A stretch of DNA of 64,000 bases from Sipunculus nudus (lineage: Eukaryota; Annelida; Sipuncula; Golfingiida; Sipunculidae), in NCBI GenBank assembly GCA_026874595.1, contig CM049322.1, positions 57,846,386 through 57,910,385 on the forward strand. Reading direction: 5' to 3'. Made by a program: the position numbers and the translations under genes. The first letter of the stretch is position 1. Each line of letters begins with the position of its first letter. The notes under the pieces are model-generated. The model did not search any database, was not told the origin of the DNA, and was given only the letters and a program-made list of their open reading frames with translations. Of this stretch, positions 35,461-47,829 are shown piece after piece.

Positions 35461-35902
35461 TCTGAATTTAATATCATTACACAAGTGTCCGCTTTCACAT
35501 ATTCCTGTCTGTTAATGAGTTTATCAAAAGAGCTCTCTGCTGGTACAGGGTGAAGGTAATGTATAACTAGCTGAACTGAGTGTACAGGTGTTAATTCCTA
35601 CCGCGGTTTCCCATTTAACCGTTTGTGGCTACTTTAATATGCGACTAGGACCATCAAAACTTCCTCATGTCACCAAGTCAATTTGATTGCAACTCTCTTT
35701 CAGAAGATATATAAGGAAATATTTATGAGATATATCCCAAATATTCGTCTACCGGGCCACGACGCCTTCTGGCAAGCTATCAACGTGATTACTGTTTCAT
35801 GTTGTTAATATTAAAGTGTAACGGTAAACTTCCTTCATGGAATCAAGTTGCATTTGACATAATCGCTGAATTACACACGCATAAACACACACACACACAT
35901 AC

Positions 35903-35903
<1 letters not shown>

Positions 35904-35973
<70 letters not shown>
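35904..35973. repeat. (AT)n microsatellite
   Basis: About 33 units, directly abutting the second transposon terminus at a TA. Confidence 0.96.
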
Positions 35974-35976
<3 letters not shown>

Positions 35977-36070
35977 TAGAACGCCTGTATTACGGTCACC
36001 ATCGGGACTGGATGAAAGCTGCCTTAATACAGGAGTGGCCGTTATACAGGACTTGACCAGGATACGGAGT
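35974..36070 (+). mobile_element. pogo/Tigger-like terminus, copy 2
   Basis: CAGTAGAACGCCTGTATTAC followed by GGTCACCATCGGGACTGG, then TTAATACAGGAGTGGCCGTT and ATACAGGACTTGACC. Repetition of a (T)TA-TACAGG motif beside the end is typical of these elements. Preceded by TA, the usual mariner target. Confidence 0.5.
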
Positions 36071-37034
36071 TAAAATGTAATACGAAACCAGTTCAATATA
36101 TACAGAGTATTAGTGTAATTACTGTTTCCAAAAGAAAAAAATAAAATATTAACAATCACGTCAGCCCTATAAATTTATAACAATTACCAGAAATATATAC
36201 AAATACAGTGTTTTTATTAATTTACAACAGATTGTATATCCAAAATATTTGTACAAATGTTGAGAAGCTCTTTGTATCCATCAAAGCATACTAATAGCAC
36301 GGAAGTATCAGCAGAAATTTGTGAACATTCACAGAATCCACTCTTTACATCCGGTAAAAGAAAGCAGGTATGGAAGACTGTTTGTTACACACTCTCGAGT
36401 CCACAATTTCATCTTGATAGGCAAGTCCAAAAATTAACGGCTGTTGTGTTGCTGCCAGTCAGTCCTTTCTTCATTGAAAAAAGTTTGAGTTGTCGTGCCA
36501 TTTCAATGCCTCTGATATGTCTTTGATGTCTTCGTTAATTAAATGACAAACACCCTGATTAAGATCCGACTCGCACAAGTGATTCCCAAACATACACGCA
36601 GGTGGGAACACTTGCCTTAGTATTGTGCATACTTTGTGTTAATCACTTTGTGTTGTCGCATGTAGGACTAATGAAACACCTGTTGTGATTGCGCGCCACC
36701 CGCCAACAGTGCTTGCTCTCATCAAATCAGGTTCCAAACTACGCTGAAGATAACCTAGAGTTTCTTCTGATCTTCTGCTATTATTGGTTTATTTATATGT
36801 GTCAGTGATTGATTTCAGTGCACCATCCAGGTATCTACTGCCATAAAAATCAACCAGAAATAAATGTTTGTATGACCATGAGCCTTGAACCTAGCATGTG
36901 CTTTTTGGGGGTATTTTTTTGCCTAGTATTTTGTATAAACAGGTGCACTGATTCTGAAGACTCACTACTCATGCAGTGGGTGGTACTTTGACGTCTCATC
37001 ACGTCACATACGCTGGTTACTATAAAAGGTGCAA
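36071..37034. other. no confident gene
   Basis: Could be the interior of the element that starts at 35974, but no transposase motif (HTH, DDE/DDD) was found in six frames. The frame at 36257-36526 is unrecognised. Confidence 0.35.
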
Positions 37035-37038
37035 AAAC

Positions 37039-37113
37039 ATAGAGGGGTTAGGGGTCCGTCGAACCTTAGTGGCTAAAGCAGTCTACCTGAAAATCTTACA
37101 ATCACAGGTTCGA
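37039..37113 (+). repeat. tRNA-like sequence (SINE or tRNA pseudogene)
   Basis: CCGTCGA can pair with TCGGCGG at tRNA spacing (one G-U). CTTAGTGGCTAAAG forms a D-arm with box A, and GGTTCGATTCT fits box B. The anticodon stem and most of the T stem do not pair, so it is not an intact tRNA gene. Confidence 0.4.
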
Positions 37114-39171
37114 TTCTCATCGGCGGTCAACCGATTTATTTGGGTAATTTAGTTGGTATTTATGTGGAAATATCCATCAGAAGGCGGTACTATTAATATC
37201 AAGAATATAAATTTACAGACAGCGTTGGCCAAAACGATTAATAGGACCCTTATTATTGCTCATAGCTTCCCTCTGTATATAAATTCGATATGAACTTGAC
37301 CTCGCAATGTAATTTTAATTGATTGAGCATGATAATAGAGGAAATATTGTGTCCTAGTCTATTTAATATTCGCCCTTACTCAGCCTTTATATTCATACTT
37401 CAAGGTTTACCTAATACCTTAGACAGATGTAAGTACTTCATGCATGACATTTAGGCAGTGTAATATCTAATGGATCAGTCGAACGAGCAAGGAAGTCAAT
37501 AGCTTATAATACATTTGTATGCACACATGTTTATGTGAGTTAAAAATATAATTTATTTCATTTACTTTGGGATTGAATTCCTTGGGAACCATCCCGGGAA
37601 AAAAAATTCAATTTTACACATACTGGATACATTTGTATTGTACCGCTGCACAATATTCAGAAATTGACACGGAGCCAAATATGTTCCCTACTGATCTGTG
37701 CCTATGTATTTATGTTCACCATAAGAACACTCTGGATAATTATTTTACACATGATATGGGTAACCCAATATTTGTTAATCTTATTTAATATCTATTGAAA
37801 TCAAGCACCAGAGAACAAAATATTATTAAAATGTGGGTATTGTTTAATTATTTAAAAAAAAAAACATGTAAGTAGTGCATTGTCCAGTTACATAGCTTCT
37901 GCCGGGGAGAAATAAAAATATCCAAAATTTGAATTTAAATTTCTAACAAATTTAAATATAAAACACATTGTGCAACCTCGCTTTAACCAACGATAAACCT
38001 AAACATAATAATCAAATGCTCATAAGAATTGCATTTCTAGCGTTTCAACGCGTACTGAACAGTAATCACCCTATGAAGTTACCGTTATCATGGCAATAGT
38101 GAAACAAAATGTCTTCCTAGAACTGTTTTTTTTAATACCTCAGTATAAGTGCTTTGCTCTCCACCCATTCTATATATGAATAATTTATATACCATGCATC
38201 CAAATGGGCATCTTTGTATTTCTCTACTTCATTCTATCTAGTTTGGAAGGACTGCTATTTATCAGGAGATCATGTAGGAGGTATAATACAGATTTAAGAA
38301 AATCTACTGTCATGGACAGGTAGGAAGTTTATATGTCAACCAGAAAGCAAATACAGGAATGAAATGTATTTACATTTTTATGAACTAATACAGAATGAAA
38401 ATTAACTTAACATTGGGAAATAATAAGGTCTTTTGAACGTCACATTCAACATTCAGAAAGAGAATCCAGCTGTTGTGAGCACGGACTTGTTGGTTACGTA
38501 TTATTTTTTTAATAAAAAAAAACTTCATATGTGTGCATGGCTTGTGTCACATAAATAAAGAGCTAAAATGATTAATTCCCACTGTTGTTATTATTGTCCA
38601 CCATCGTGTAACACGGTCTGTATAATCAACACACACGACAGTTATGGTTGGTTCATAATACCGGTGTATGCTTTAGGTACATTTTACAGTGTTCTTTCAT
38701 CTGTATACTGCAAAACTTCCATATGTTTTAATGATGTATTCATATTTAAGGATCATGTAATTTTAGACAACTTTGAGCTACTTCTTCTGCACATATTTCG
38801 CAGAAGGAGAGTCACGAATAGGATTGCAACATTGAATCCACGAAACTATAAGGAAACGTTTGCAGTTTAAATACATACTTGACATTAGCCCTGAAGAGTT
38901 CTTCAAAGTCATTGAAAAAGCTTTGATATAGGCTAGCAAATATATGAGCACTTCACACGTGCTTCTTTAATGGCTTCTTAAGTAGATTTCCCATTAGTAC
39001 CATACATGTAAATGAATCAGATAACAGTACTTATCTAGACGATTAGCTGGCGTGTTTGCTTGTGTATATAGGTCAATGTTGTCGTTCATCCCTTGTCTGT
39101 TCTCACTATTTCTCTCTGCTCTAATATTACCGCCATCAAGTGAAATTCATTGGAACAACTGTATTCCGTGT

Positions 39172-39173
<2 letters not shown>

Positions 39174-39239
<66 letters not shown>
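39174..39239. repeat. (AT)n microsatellite
   Basis: About 32 units. Confidence 0.97.
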
Positions 39240-39241
<2 letters not shown>

Positions 39242-40708
39242 TTGACGTGGCCCGTCACAACACTTCTTGGTGCACTGTCACATTAAAGTAAAAATGAACA
39301 TGTTGGTACTTAGATGTATTTATTTTCCATAAATATTTGATAATTTTGCTCTCTAACTAAATGTTTAACTTGGTATCCAACACGATGGTTCTTTCTAGAA
39401 GTAAATATAAATACACCTCCATCCCGACACTAATAGTGTTATTTTTCTTTACTTTTTGCGGTTGCACCAGCTGGTGATAATACGTAAAAATTAATAACCT
39501 TAAGCATTGCCCGAGAAAGAGGGGAGACTATTGTGCATTCATTATTATATTTGTAAAATGTCTGAGTGTATCTTTGTTTTGCTGGATAGTATGGGTGGTT
39601 TACAAGATTTACTAAGATATGTACATGTTTAGACAAGCGGATGCCGTGTACAATTTTCTCTTGTATTTTAATATCGATCGTAGGGAAACATTACTGCCAA
39701 TTAAGCATTAGCCTGATGTAAGACAAGACCGCTTTATTGTCACTATTGTATTAACCCCAAGCAGTGAAAACATGATTCAGTAACCTGGTAAGGCTAGCTG
39801 TAGGTCTTTTTACAAGCCAGTTGCAGTTATCTTCCATCATGTTCCATTTATATTGTTTTAAACAGTTCATAACCTTAACGTTAAGCTATGAATACAAATT
39901 CACACAAACGAATATTTTTAACTCCGAACTCAAACTGAAATTTCGTTTTCTATGGAAAGGAGTCATTTTCTGGGTACTTACAAGTTGGTTGTCTCCCAGT
40001 AACCCGTGCGAGTCATGCATGTGTCGGTGCGTCTTACATTCAACGACCATGCGGAGGGATCAATCGATATGCCGAGTTAAAAAGGAACTTTTCCCGCCCA
40101 GGTTGATGTTATTAGTAAGTATAATAAACATGGTAAGAATTGGTTTGGTTTATGTCAAGTGACAATGTACTTGTGGGCCATGAGGCGTCAGAAATTAGAC
40201 AATATTTGCATACGCATCCAGACTATAAGTGCATTTATCACTGAGGGATGTAACGGAGCTCTGACGGCCAGTACTCTGGCCTCAGAATCTTTGGAGTCTA
40301 ATGGTCAAATTCATACCATGCAAAAGATGAAAACCAATTAATTAACAGGTGACCAGGATGATAGGGAATGCTCCCATTTGAATTGTTATACTACGAAATT
40401 TTACGAAAACAATTCTGAATCACATCACTTTAATATAAAAAGTGATTAACATGGACACTTTTAGCTAGGATTTGTTTACCTAAGGCCAACCCAAGTGAGG
40501 CGCATTGTTTGTAATCATAACCTATTATTTATTTGGTAATTTGAATTTATAATCAAACCATATAAAAAATCCGATCCTCTAAATATGAGGCACATACGTG
40601 TTAAATTACACGCATATATTAGTCAAAGTGATAGAGTGTGGTAACTTCGAAATATACTGATTCCTCGTATTCACCAACAATTTTGTTCCATTGCTATAAT
40701 AATGTTGT

Positions 40709-40733
40709 ATATATATATATATATATATATATG

Positions 40734-40772
<39 letters not shown>
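40709..40772. repeat. (AT)n microsatellite, interrupted
   Basis: AT run broken by GTT near 40733. Confidence 0.95.
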
Positions 40773-40775
<3 letters not shown>

Positions 40776-42547
40776 CAATTGTTACATTTCGTTATATATG
40801 TTATATATAACAGATTCCCTTGCATTAAAATTCCAACAGGGAGTCGACAATGCATGGAATTGATTAAAAGCAAATACTTTGTTTTTCGATCTAAGCAGCA
40901 ACAGAAAAACACTTCGGATGCGTGACTATGTCGGGGAGCTAGTGATCTAAATATGGAACAGACCGTTCAAGGACCGAAACGTTAGCAATGAGACATGACA
41001 ATTAACTTAAATTGTGATTTTAAGTAAACAAGTATTGTTTGCTAAGTCGAATGATACATATTTACATAATGTCTAGATATTTTCTGGTTTAATCGTGAGT
41101 GCAGGGGAGGGGGTCTGACAATGATTTAAAGGACTTCGCATCAATATAATGAAAAGAATTTAATAGATAAACTGGTTACATCAATTAACGAGCACCAAGG
41201 TTCAAACTTAAGGTTTTACTATTAGCTAGTAAATTACACGTTATACCAGCTTTTTTGATCGAGAAGTTATTATATCTCTATTTTTAAAGTACTGAACTCC
41301 TGACATGTAATTCAGTAACAGTGTGTTGGGTTTTTTATCTAAGCAGTTAGTTTTGTTTGAGTCTCGGAACCCAAACATCATACCATCACTTATCTTGACA
41401 TAAAATCCCTACTAGATGAGAGATAACATCCTTATAATTTGCCGTTTTCTGTGAAAAGACCCAAATTTTTCCACTCATTTGTAAACATGCATAAAATAAC
41501 TAATTTATACACTAACATAAATAAATTATTTTTTTTACTAATGGTGGATGCCTCCTCTCTTGAATACTTCGGAAAAACAGACCTAATACCTATTTTATAT
41601 GCAGATAAAATAATAACATTTCGACCATTGATTTGTATCATAAAGAAAATGTCTGGTGTAATTTATACCGCTTTTACCTCTATATTTTGTCAAACCCTGT
41701 ATTACCAGTAACTGTGTGTTAACATTGGTTGATCAAGAGAGACGGAGCATCAGTGACCAAAGATACATTATCCTGAACAGTATCTTTCGTTTCTCTTGAC
41801 AGGTCAGAGCACTTCACTTTAGCAACTAATCAACTTAAAGTTGTCCATTCACCTACCTTTTGAAAAAGAATTTTTGTGAGTTCTGGCTTCCTGTGCGTAT
41901 ACATTAATGATCTAAGGGTAATCCTGGTTTTACTGGAATTACCGGTAATTCTTATAAAGGATCCATGAAGGCTGTATGAACTTAGTTATCAACGCGTTTG
42001 TAAACACAGCTTTTTTATAATTGGGATGCGTATGTGTAATCTAAGATGATCGGTTGTATATATGCTATATGGAAAAGGTTATTTGTTGCAAACGCCATTT
42101 GCAAGCTCTGGCTTATCTCACTTGCTGCCAGATGACCTTGTTGAAAATGTTTTACTTTCCACACATATTATAAAAATGTCGATATGCACAAAACAAACAG
42201 CTTGTGTGCGGTGATATCCACGTTTTCCATCCTATTTTTATAAGAGCTTCAACGGACAACCTGAACCTAAGAAGGGAGGTCATTGAACCCCTTTTACTTA
42301 TAGCATATTAAGGGACTGCGAAAATTCAATTGGCTGATACATGTTCCATGTATATATAGTAAGCATGAATTTGTTTGTCTCATAACAGTAAATTATTCGG
42401 TTCATAGTGTACACATTTAGAACACAAAATGATCCTAATGAATGACCAATGATAACTGGTACTGAACAGTATATCTAATTTCTATTGACAGTGTCTCTAA
42501 GACGCCTTTGGATGATTTGATACGTATAGAGCTGTTTTGATCCGAAT

Positions 42548-42628
42548 AAAGTTATATATACACAACTGCGTGTCTGTGACATTTCACACGTCAGAATACT
42601 GACGACTAAGCCATGCCGGGCGAACAGT
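42548..42628 (-). repeat. tRNA-derived SINE candidate
   Basis: On the minus strand GCCCGGCATGGCTTAGTCGT and CAGTATTCTGACGTGTGA resemble the acceptor stem, D-arm and anticodon arm of a tRNA. The box B region is lost. An AT tract lies on each side. Confidence 0.3.
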
Positions 42629-42636
42629 ATATATAA

Positions 42637-42638
42637 CA

Positions 42639-42711
<73 letters not shown>
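42637..42711. repeat. (AT)n microsatellite
   Basis: About 36 units. Confidence 0.97.
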
Positions 42712-42714
<3 letters not shown>

Positions 42715-42745
42715 GGCCATGCTGGTTCATTGTTTATAGATGGAA

Positions 42746-42810
42746 AGGGTATACACAGAAAAGTCAGTTCACTACCACTGGCAGTGAACCGACTTTTCTG
42801 TAGATACCCT
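42746..42810. repeat. near-perfect inverted repeat (32-bp arms)
   Basis: The left arm reads GGGTATACACAGAAAAGTC then AGTTCACTACCA. The right arm reads TGGCAGTGAACCGAC then TTTTCTGTAGATACCC. The arms pair over about 32 bp with four or five mismatches and essentially no loop. AT tracts lie on both sides (to 42711 and from 42820). Confidence 0.9.
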
Positions 42811-42814
42811 AAAC

Positions 42815-42819
<5 letters not shown>

Positions 42820-42871
<52 letters not shown>

Positions 42872-42884
42872 TATATATATATAC

Positions 42885-42927
<43 letters not shown>

Positions 42928-42933
42928 TATATA
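42820..42933. repeat. (AT)n microsatellite, interrupted
   Basis: Long AT run with several single-base and short breaks. Confidence 0.95.
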
Positions 42934-43013
42934 TTTATATACGCCAGTAACACTAAAAAATACGCTTGCCTCTGCATGGCCGTTTAACAAGTAGATTGTT
43001 TTAGATGTATATG

Positions 43014-43016
<3 letters not shown>

Positions 43017-43048
<32 letters not shown>
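43017..43048. repeat. (AT)n microsatellite
   Basis: About 16 units, followed by a short GT run. Confidence 0.93.
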
Positions 43049-43059
<11 letters not shown>

Positions 43060-43410
43060 AGTGTACATAAGTGTACATATACACCCAACGGATTTTTGAT
43101 TTTACTATCGACAGTGTTAAATCAGAATATTTTTCTTTATATCGAGAGAACAAACTTAAATGCCTGATCAATCAATATCCATAGGATTAAATGAGGACTG
43201 TAGATAAATTATATCAATTTTACTTGATTTTTATTTAATTGATTATGTGCATCATTTATTTGGATAACTGTGTCCGATGAGGTCTATTGCTTTCTTTCAA
43301 TTCAGCCAAATTTTGGTATTTTAATATTGGATTGATCTTACTTCTAAAAACATTCTTTTTATAACAAATGCATATGTATAAATTCAATGTTTATGCATAT
43401 TTTTTTTCAG

Positions 43411-43659
43411 AATTGACGAACTAAAGATGGCGGGACTTCTGAAAAAAAATGAAATTACCAGCGTAAAGAAGGGGAGAGGAAATTGGCTTCCACAGACACC
43501 AGACTTCCATACACCAACTGGCATCCTGGTCAGCCAGGAAACCATGACCGCGCTGGTTGAGATGAGAACTGTCTAAATTTTTATCGTTACTTTAACTGGA
43601 AATCGACCGACCTATACTAATTCCAAGGCTCCATTTGTGAAGTTAGAGATTTCATTTAA
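43411..43659 (+). pseudogene. C-type lectin last-exon pseudogene
   Basis: An acceptor-like TTTTTTTCAG ends at 43410. Near 43525 a frame opens YTNWHPGQPGNHDRAG, a TGA stop, DENCLNFYRYFNWKSTD, a TAA stop, and FQGSICEVRDFI before the terminal TAA. This is the CTLD C-terminal half: the QPN/EPN loop is now QPG and WND is now WKS, while ENC and ICE survive. Upstream, GNWLPQTPDFH sits in a shifted frame. Two stops plus a frameshift make it dead. Like the fragments at 12 kb and 24 kb it is on the plus strand. Confidence 0.82.
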
Positions 43660-43867
43660 ATCTAACAAAAGCAACTTTATGAAGACTATTTCCATGTCAA
43701 TCTGGATGCCTTGGGTAAATATTTCACGGTTATAAGGAACAAGATATATACATAAATTGTTTTCTCGTGTTGTAATTATATAACTGGTCTGGTTGATACG
43801 GCTCTATGTAACATCCCAAAGAATTAGGAAACAACACAGCTTACACAAACTAGTTGAAAACTATTTC

Positions 43868-43870
<3 letters not shown>

Positions 43871-43936
<66 letters not shown>

Positions 43937-43938
43937 GA

Positions 43939-43989
<51 letters not shown>

Positions 43990-44020
43990 AAAGAAAGAGA
44001 CAGAGAGAGACAGAGAGAGA
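43871..44020. repeat. (GA)n microsatellite, imperfect
   Basis: About 150 bp of GA repeats with GACA and AAAGA interruptions. The Glu-Arg and Ser-Leu open frames across it are artefacts. Confidence 0.97.
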
Positions 44021-45872
44021 GAGCCAGTGCGAAAGTAAGGACAGTCGTACAGGCTTGAGTGATTGTATCCTCTTGGCTTTTCAAACATTAAGACATAATG
44101 CCGTCCTTTGACATTACAAAACGTTGTCCCAACCCTTTTCTGACAGAAATACAGGAATCCTTCACGAAGTCATATTTTATCAAGCTGCAGACACCCTGCC
44201 TTCCCTAATTGTGATTCATGATTTTACCCTTGTAGCCCGATCCCCTTCGCTGTTTTTTTTTTAATTGTGTTTCTTCACTGTAGTTCTTCAACAACTTGTT
44301 GTACATTGCTTTTGTATCAATAGATATGTTAGCCCTAAATATCAATAAAGAAAATCAAGGCGTCTTGAAATAGTACCTTGTTTTACTACTTCAGACATTT
44401 GTAGCGATACCCACTTCCCGGAGAGCATTAGCCTAAGCCGAAATTAAATGCAAATGCGAAGACTAGAAATATTACAACCTGACATTGCATGGATAATTTT
44501 TCCAGGCGTCTACACAAACACAGGTACTAGGTCGTGTGTGCATCAAAGTCACGGAAGAGGGCACAGGGCTTATTTTAGTTGGGTGTAGAGAACATTCGAA
44601 AATTTAATTTAGAGCATATTATCAAATTAAGCATCCAACGCTGTGTATCCGGTGAAGGTGCACATTCGAATGGCATGTTAGAAACGACGTTTATCATTTA
44701 AATCACACGAAGGAAAGAAATTACGTCCACATGAATATGTGACCCATAATTCCTATGTGTTGTAAATTCATACCCTTCCTTACATTTCCTTTTGACATAC
44801 AAACCCGCTAAAACGAAAATAGTTATGTCAGTGATCCATATGGCTTGTTTTGCTCTAAAAAAAACCCCAGATAACACCAGCCATATATCAATGTATAGCC
44901 CTTGATTATTATTTTCGTCATACGCAGTTATATGCTAATGTGTACGACGTGGCTAAATAGGAACATATAACCAGATTTGATAAAGGTATAATATATGCTG
45001 GCTATTTAAAATAAGACCACGTGGTTATTTGTATATATATATTAAGAAACACACTGCTGGAGGAATAGTTCTTTTATTCAACTGAACACAGTATGACGGC
45101 AAAATAGGTGCCGTCAACTATTAAATTTACGTAGACCAGTTTAAACGTGGAACTGCCTAGGATAATTATATTGTGCCGCAGTTTAGTGTCGCCACCTAGT
45201 GAAAATGCTTTGTCCAGATTACCTTTAAAAATCTTAAAAACGAGTAAATTAAGCTATTGCTTCTGGAAATTATCACGTTTGACATTTACAGGCTTATCTT
45301 ACTCCTAAACATGTTTACTGGAGGTAGAAATAGGTATCTTACGTCAACAATCGATGTAAAAGTGTTGAGTTGTTATTTACGTGCCGTTGTGTCTAAGATA
45401 TTCGGACTGAACGTAGTACTACCTTGTAAGAACTTTTCCCCTGCGAGAGAAGTTATTGCTTATCCTTATTAAACAGAGAGCTCAATCGATCTGTGCTCTG
45501 TTAAAACACTGTAGATCATACGAATGTTCTGATTCTTGTGTGTCATTGATCTATGTTTAAATAAAAAGCTCTGTTGGTCTAGGTGTAGGACGTCGTTCTA
45601 ATACATTTAATCTGTTTTATTTTTTTTTTTAACAGCGGGCCTGGTGAAGTACTCCGTTTAATTTAAGTACACGTCCACTAACACAGGTAAGGGCCGTGAT
45701 GACAATTGTGTGCTATCTTTGACAGCGTCAAGACGTGTCCTAGTGACTCCACATGACTATTAATAGTATATGCTGACAGTGTTTGCTATCATTTGAGACA
45801 ACAACCGCTGAAAGCCATGGATTCCAGGTGCTTAGTATACGTTTTTTTCAAATACAGTTATAAACAGCAAGT
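44021..45872. other. no gene seen
   Basis: AT-rich sequence; the frame at 45257-45472 is unrecognised. A T-run followed by AACAG near 45635 looks like a splice acceptor, but no exon can be supported. Confidence 0.45.
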
Positions 45873-46370
45873 TTGAAAGATACCAGATACTCAAGATTAC
45901 GTATCCGGATATTAGTTTCGACTACATCGCAGCAACCAGGAATTGTCTTTATCTCCATCAAACCACAACAGACGCAGGAGCCACTTTTGTGGAAACAAAG
46001 TAAAGAAACTACAGAAATTTCCACCACTGTAACGCTTCAGACGGAGACTACCGGAAACCAATAGATAGCCAGCGGAATTCCGAGTTGTAATGAAGGGCTT
46101 CTCCGTAAAAATTGCAATGGATCAATAACCTCAGCTATCAACCAAACAATAACAAAGCCGACAAGGTTTGTCCACGTACGAAACCAGCAAGGTCAACCCA
46201 TTATGCGCGCGAAGGTGAACTACATAACATAGACAACTGTCATCAGCGCGCTACACAATGCCATAGCCTTGGGACCAGGACGGTTTACCACAGAGCCTTC
46301 AGCCCAACGGAAATCCCCTTTCGTGTTGGCCCACCCAAAGAACACCCAAAATGTCCATAAGCCTGCCGTT
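45873..46370 (+). other. GC-richer island with broken frames, origin unknown
   Basis: Frames at 45873-46064 and 46112-46360 (plus) lie in a stretch visibly richer in GC than its flanks, as transposon remnants here tend to be. The second is rich in charged residues and Pro (KVCPRTKPARSTHYAREG; FRVGPPKEHPKCP). I do not recognise either. Confidence 0.3.
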
Positions 46371-47829
46371 TTACGTTAAACAAAAAGATGGTTTATCATA
46401 TGCAACGAGACAGCTCAATGTTATCATTCGACCACGTAGGTCATCAACAACTTTACTCTCACCTTGTATCAGATAGTATGATGTTTCTTTATGAGTATGT
46501 GTTTATATTATAGAAAATGAAAGACATAGTTTGAACGACTCTGAAATATCAACTATATAGAAGCGCATTTTGTCAGAGACCATCCAGAATGTTAACGTTA
46601 ACGTTAAAGAAATTTGATAAACGTTTATCATATTCAACGAGGCAGCGTTTCTGAATTCATATATATCCTTTAATCTTCCCTTGGGATATAAAACGACATA
46701 GAAATAAGTAACTCGTTCGTAGGATCGCTAAAACTAAACGACTTGACTTTTTTTCGGCATTTGTTATAAAAAATAGATCATAGAGGTTACAGACATCAAA
46801 TATACCAGACCAAATAGAAAACAAGTAATGTTTTTTCCTAAAACAGAGGGGTGATAATATTTAATAGTTTGGTAGAAATAAAGCTATTTTAGGTTAGAAT
46901 GCTTTTAGGAAAGAATTATTGCAAGACGCATTAAAAAAAAACCGCTGTTCCATCTGAGCAAAAGGCGTTTTTAAAACTAAAATTAAATGTTTGAAGTAAA
47001 GGCTAACACTAAAGAATTTGCTGTATAAACATGCATGAATAACTCGTGTTTTACATGCATTAAGGCAGGTATATTCAACTTCGATTTATAGTGTTAACAA
47101 TGCAAATATCGGCACAGAAAAGAAAAAGTCCTATATTAGTGTGCCTGTGATAACCTTGGCCCTAATACCTCACTTTTGTCCCTGTTAATTATTATAAAAG
47201 TTAATGATTTCATATGTTATTTTTTAAATAAAAATGACATTTTTAACAATTTGATCCTACTCTCAAATACTGTGTGGAACTGGAAACTTTTGTATACACT
47301 GTTTGAGTCTGTGTTACTAGTCAGTGCAGTTAATTAGTGACCGAATATATGTTTGCATGAACAATGATAAAACAACATTTGGATGACAGAAGACGCTGAT
47401 GTATATTGAACTCGCGTGGCTCTGACCGAAAAAAAAAACCACTTTCGATAATGTTACCGGTGACGTGTGGTATATGATAGTCATTTTTTTTAAATAACGT
47501 GCTTTTAGCATTAAAGCTGTAGCGGGTGTAGAGAAAAAAAAGACTGTTGAATTAAATTATTTACCAATCAGCTAAACTTTCTGATCTTTATACATTTACT
47601 CATATGTTGTGTTAATGAAAATGGCGAGTGCACAAGCAACTCGCTGTTTTGTCTCTTTGTGTTACTCTACTTTAAAAGAATTCCCCACTTGTGTAAGGGG
47701 GCATTTAGCAATTTAGGAAACAACTTTAGTTGGCTTTATTTGTTATCCTTTTTATAAGTCGTAAGCCAAGCAAAATAAACATTTTATTGTGATGCATCCC
47801 TCACGTCCGATGCATTGGACTTTTACTGT
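46371..47829. other. no gene seen
   Basis: Flank of the LTR element. A GATAAACGTTTATC palindrome near 46617 repeats the core of the one at 14283. Confidence 0.5.

Larger units (their letters stand above)
37114..42547. other. 5.4 kb without recognisable gene
   Basis: AT-rich sequence, with (AT)n at 39174-39239 and 40709-40772. Open frames at 38568-38870, 39821-40162, 40159-40341 and 41439-41711 have no recognised motif and no convincing splice partners. Confidence 0.5.

Noticed and set aside
37660-37695. GAGCCAAAT read as EPN in a plus-strand frame
   Set aside because: No CTLD context on either side.
43793-44088. Glu-Arg and Ser-Leu rich open frames
   Set aside because: Direct products of the (GA)n tract on both strands.
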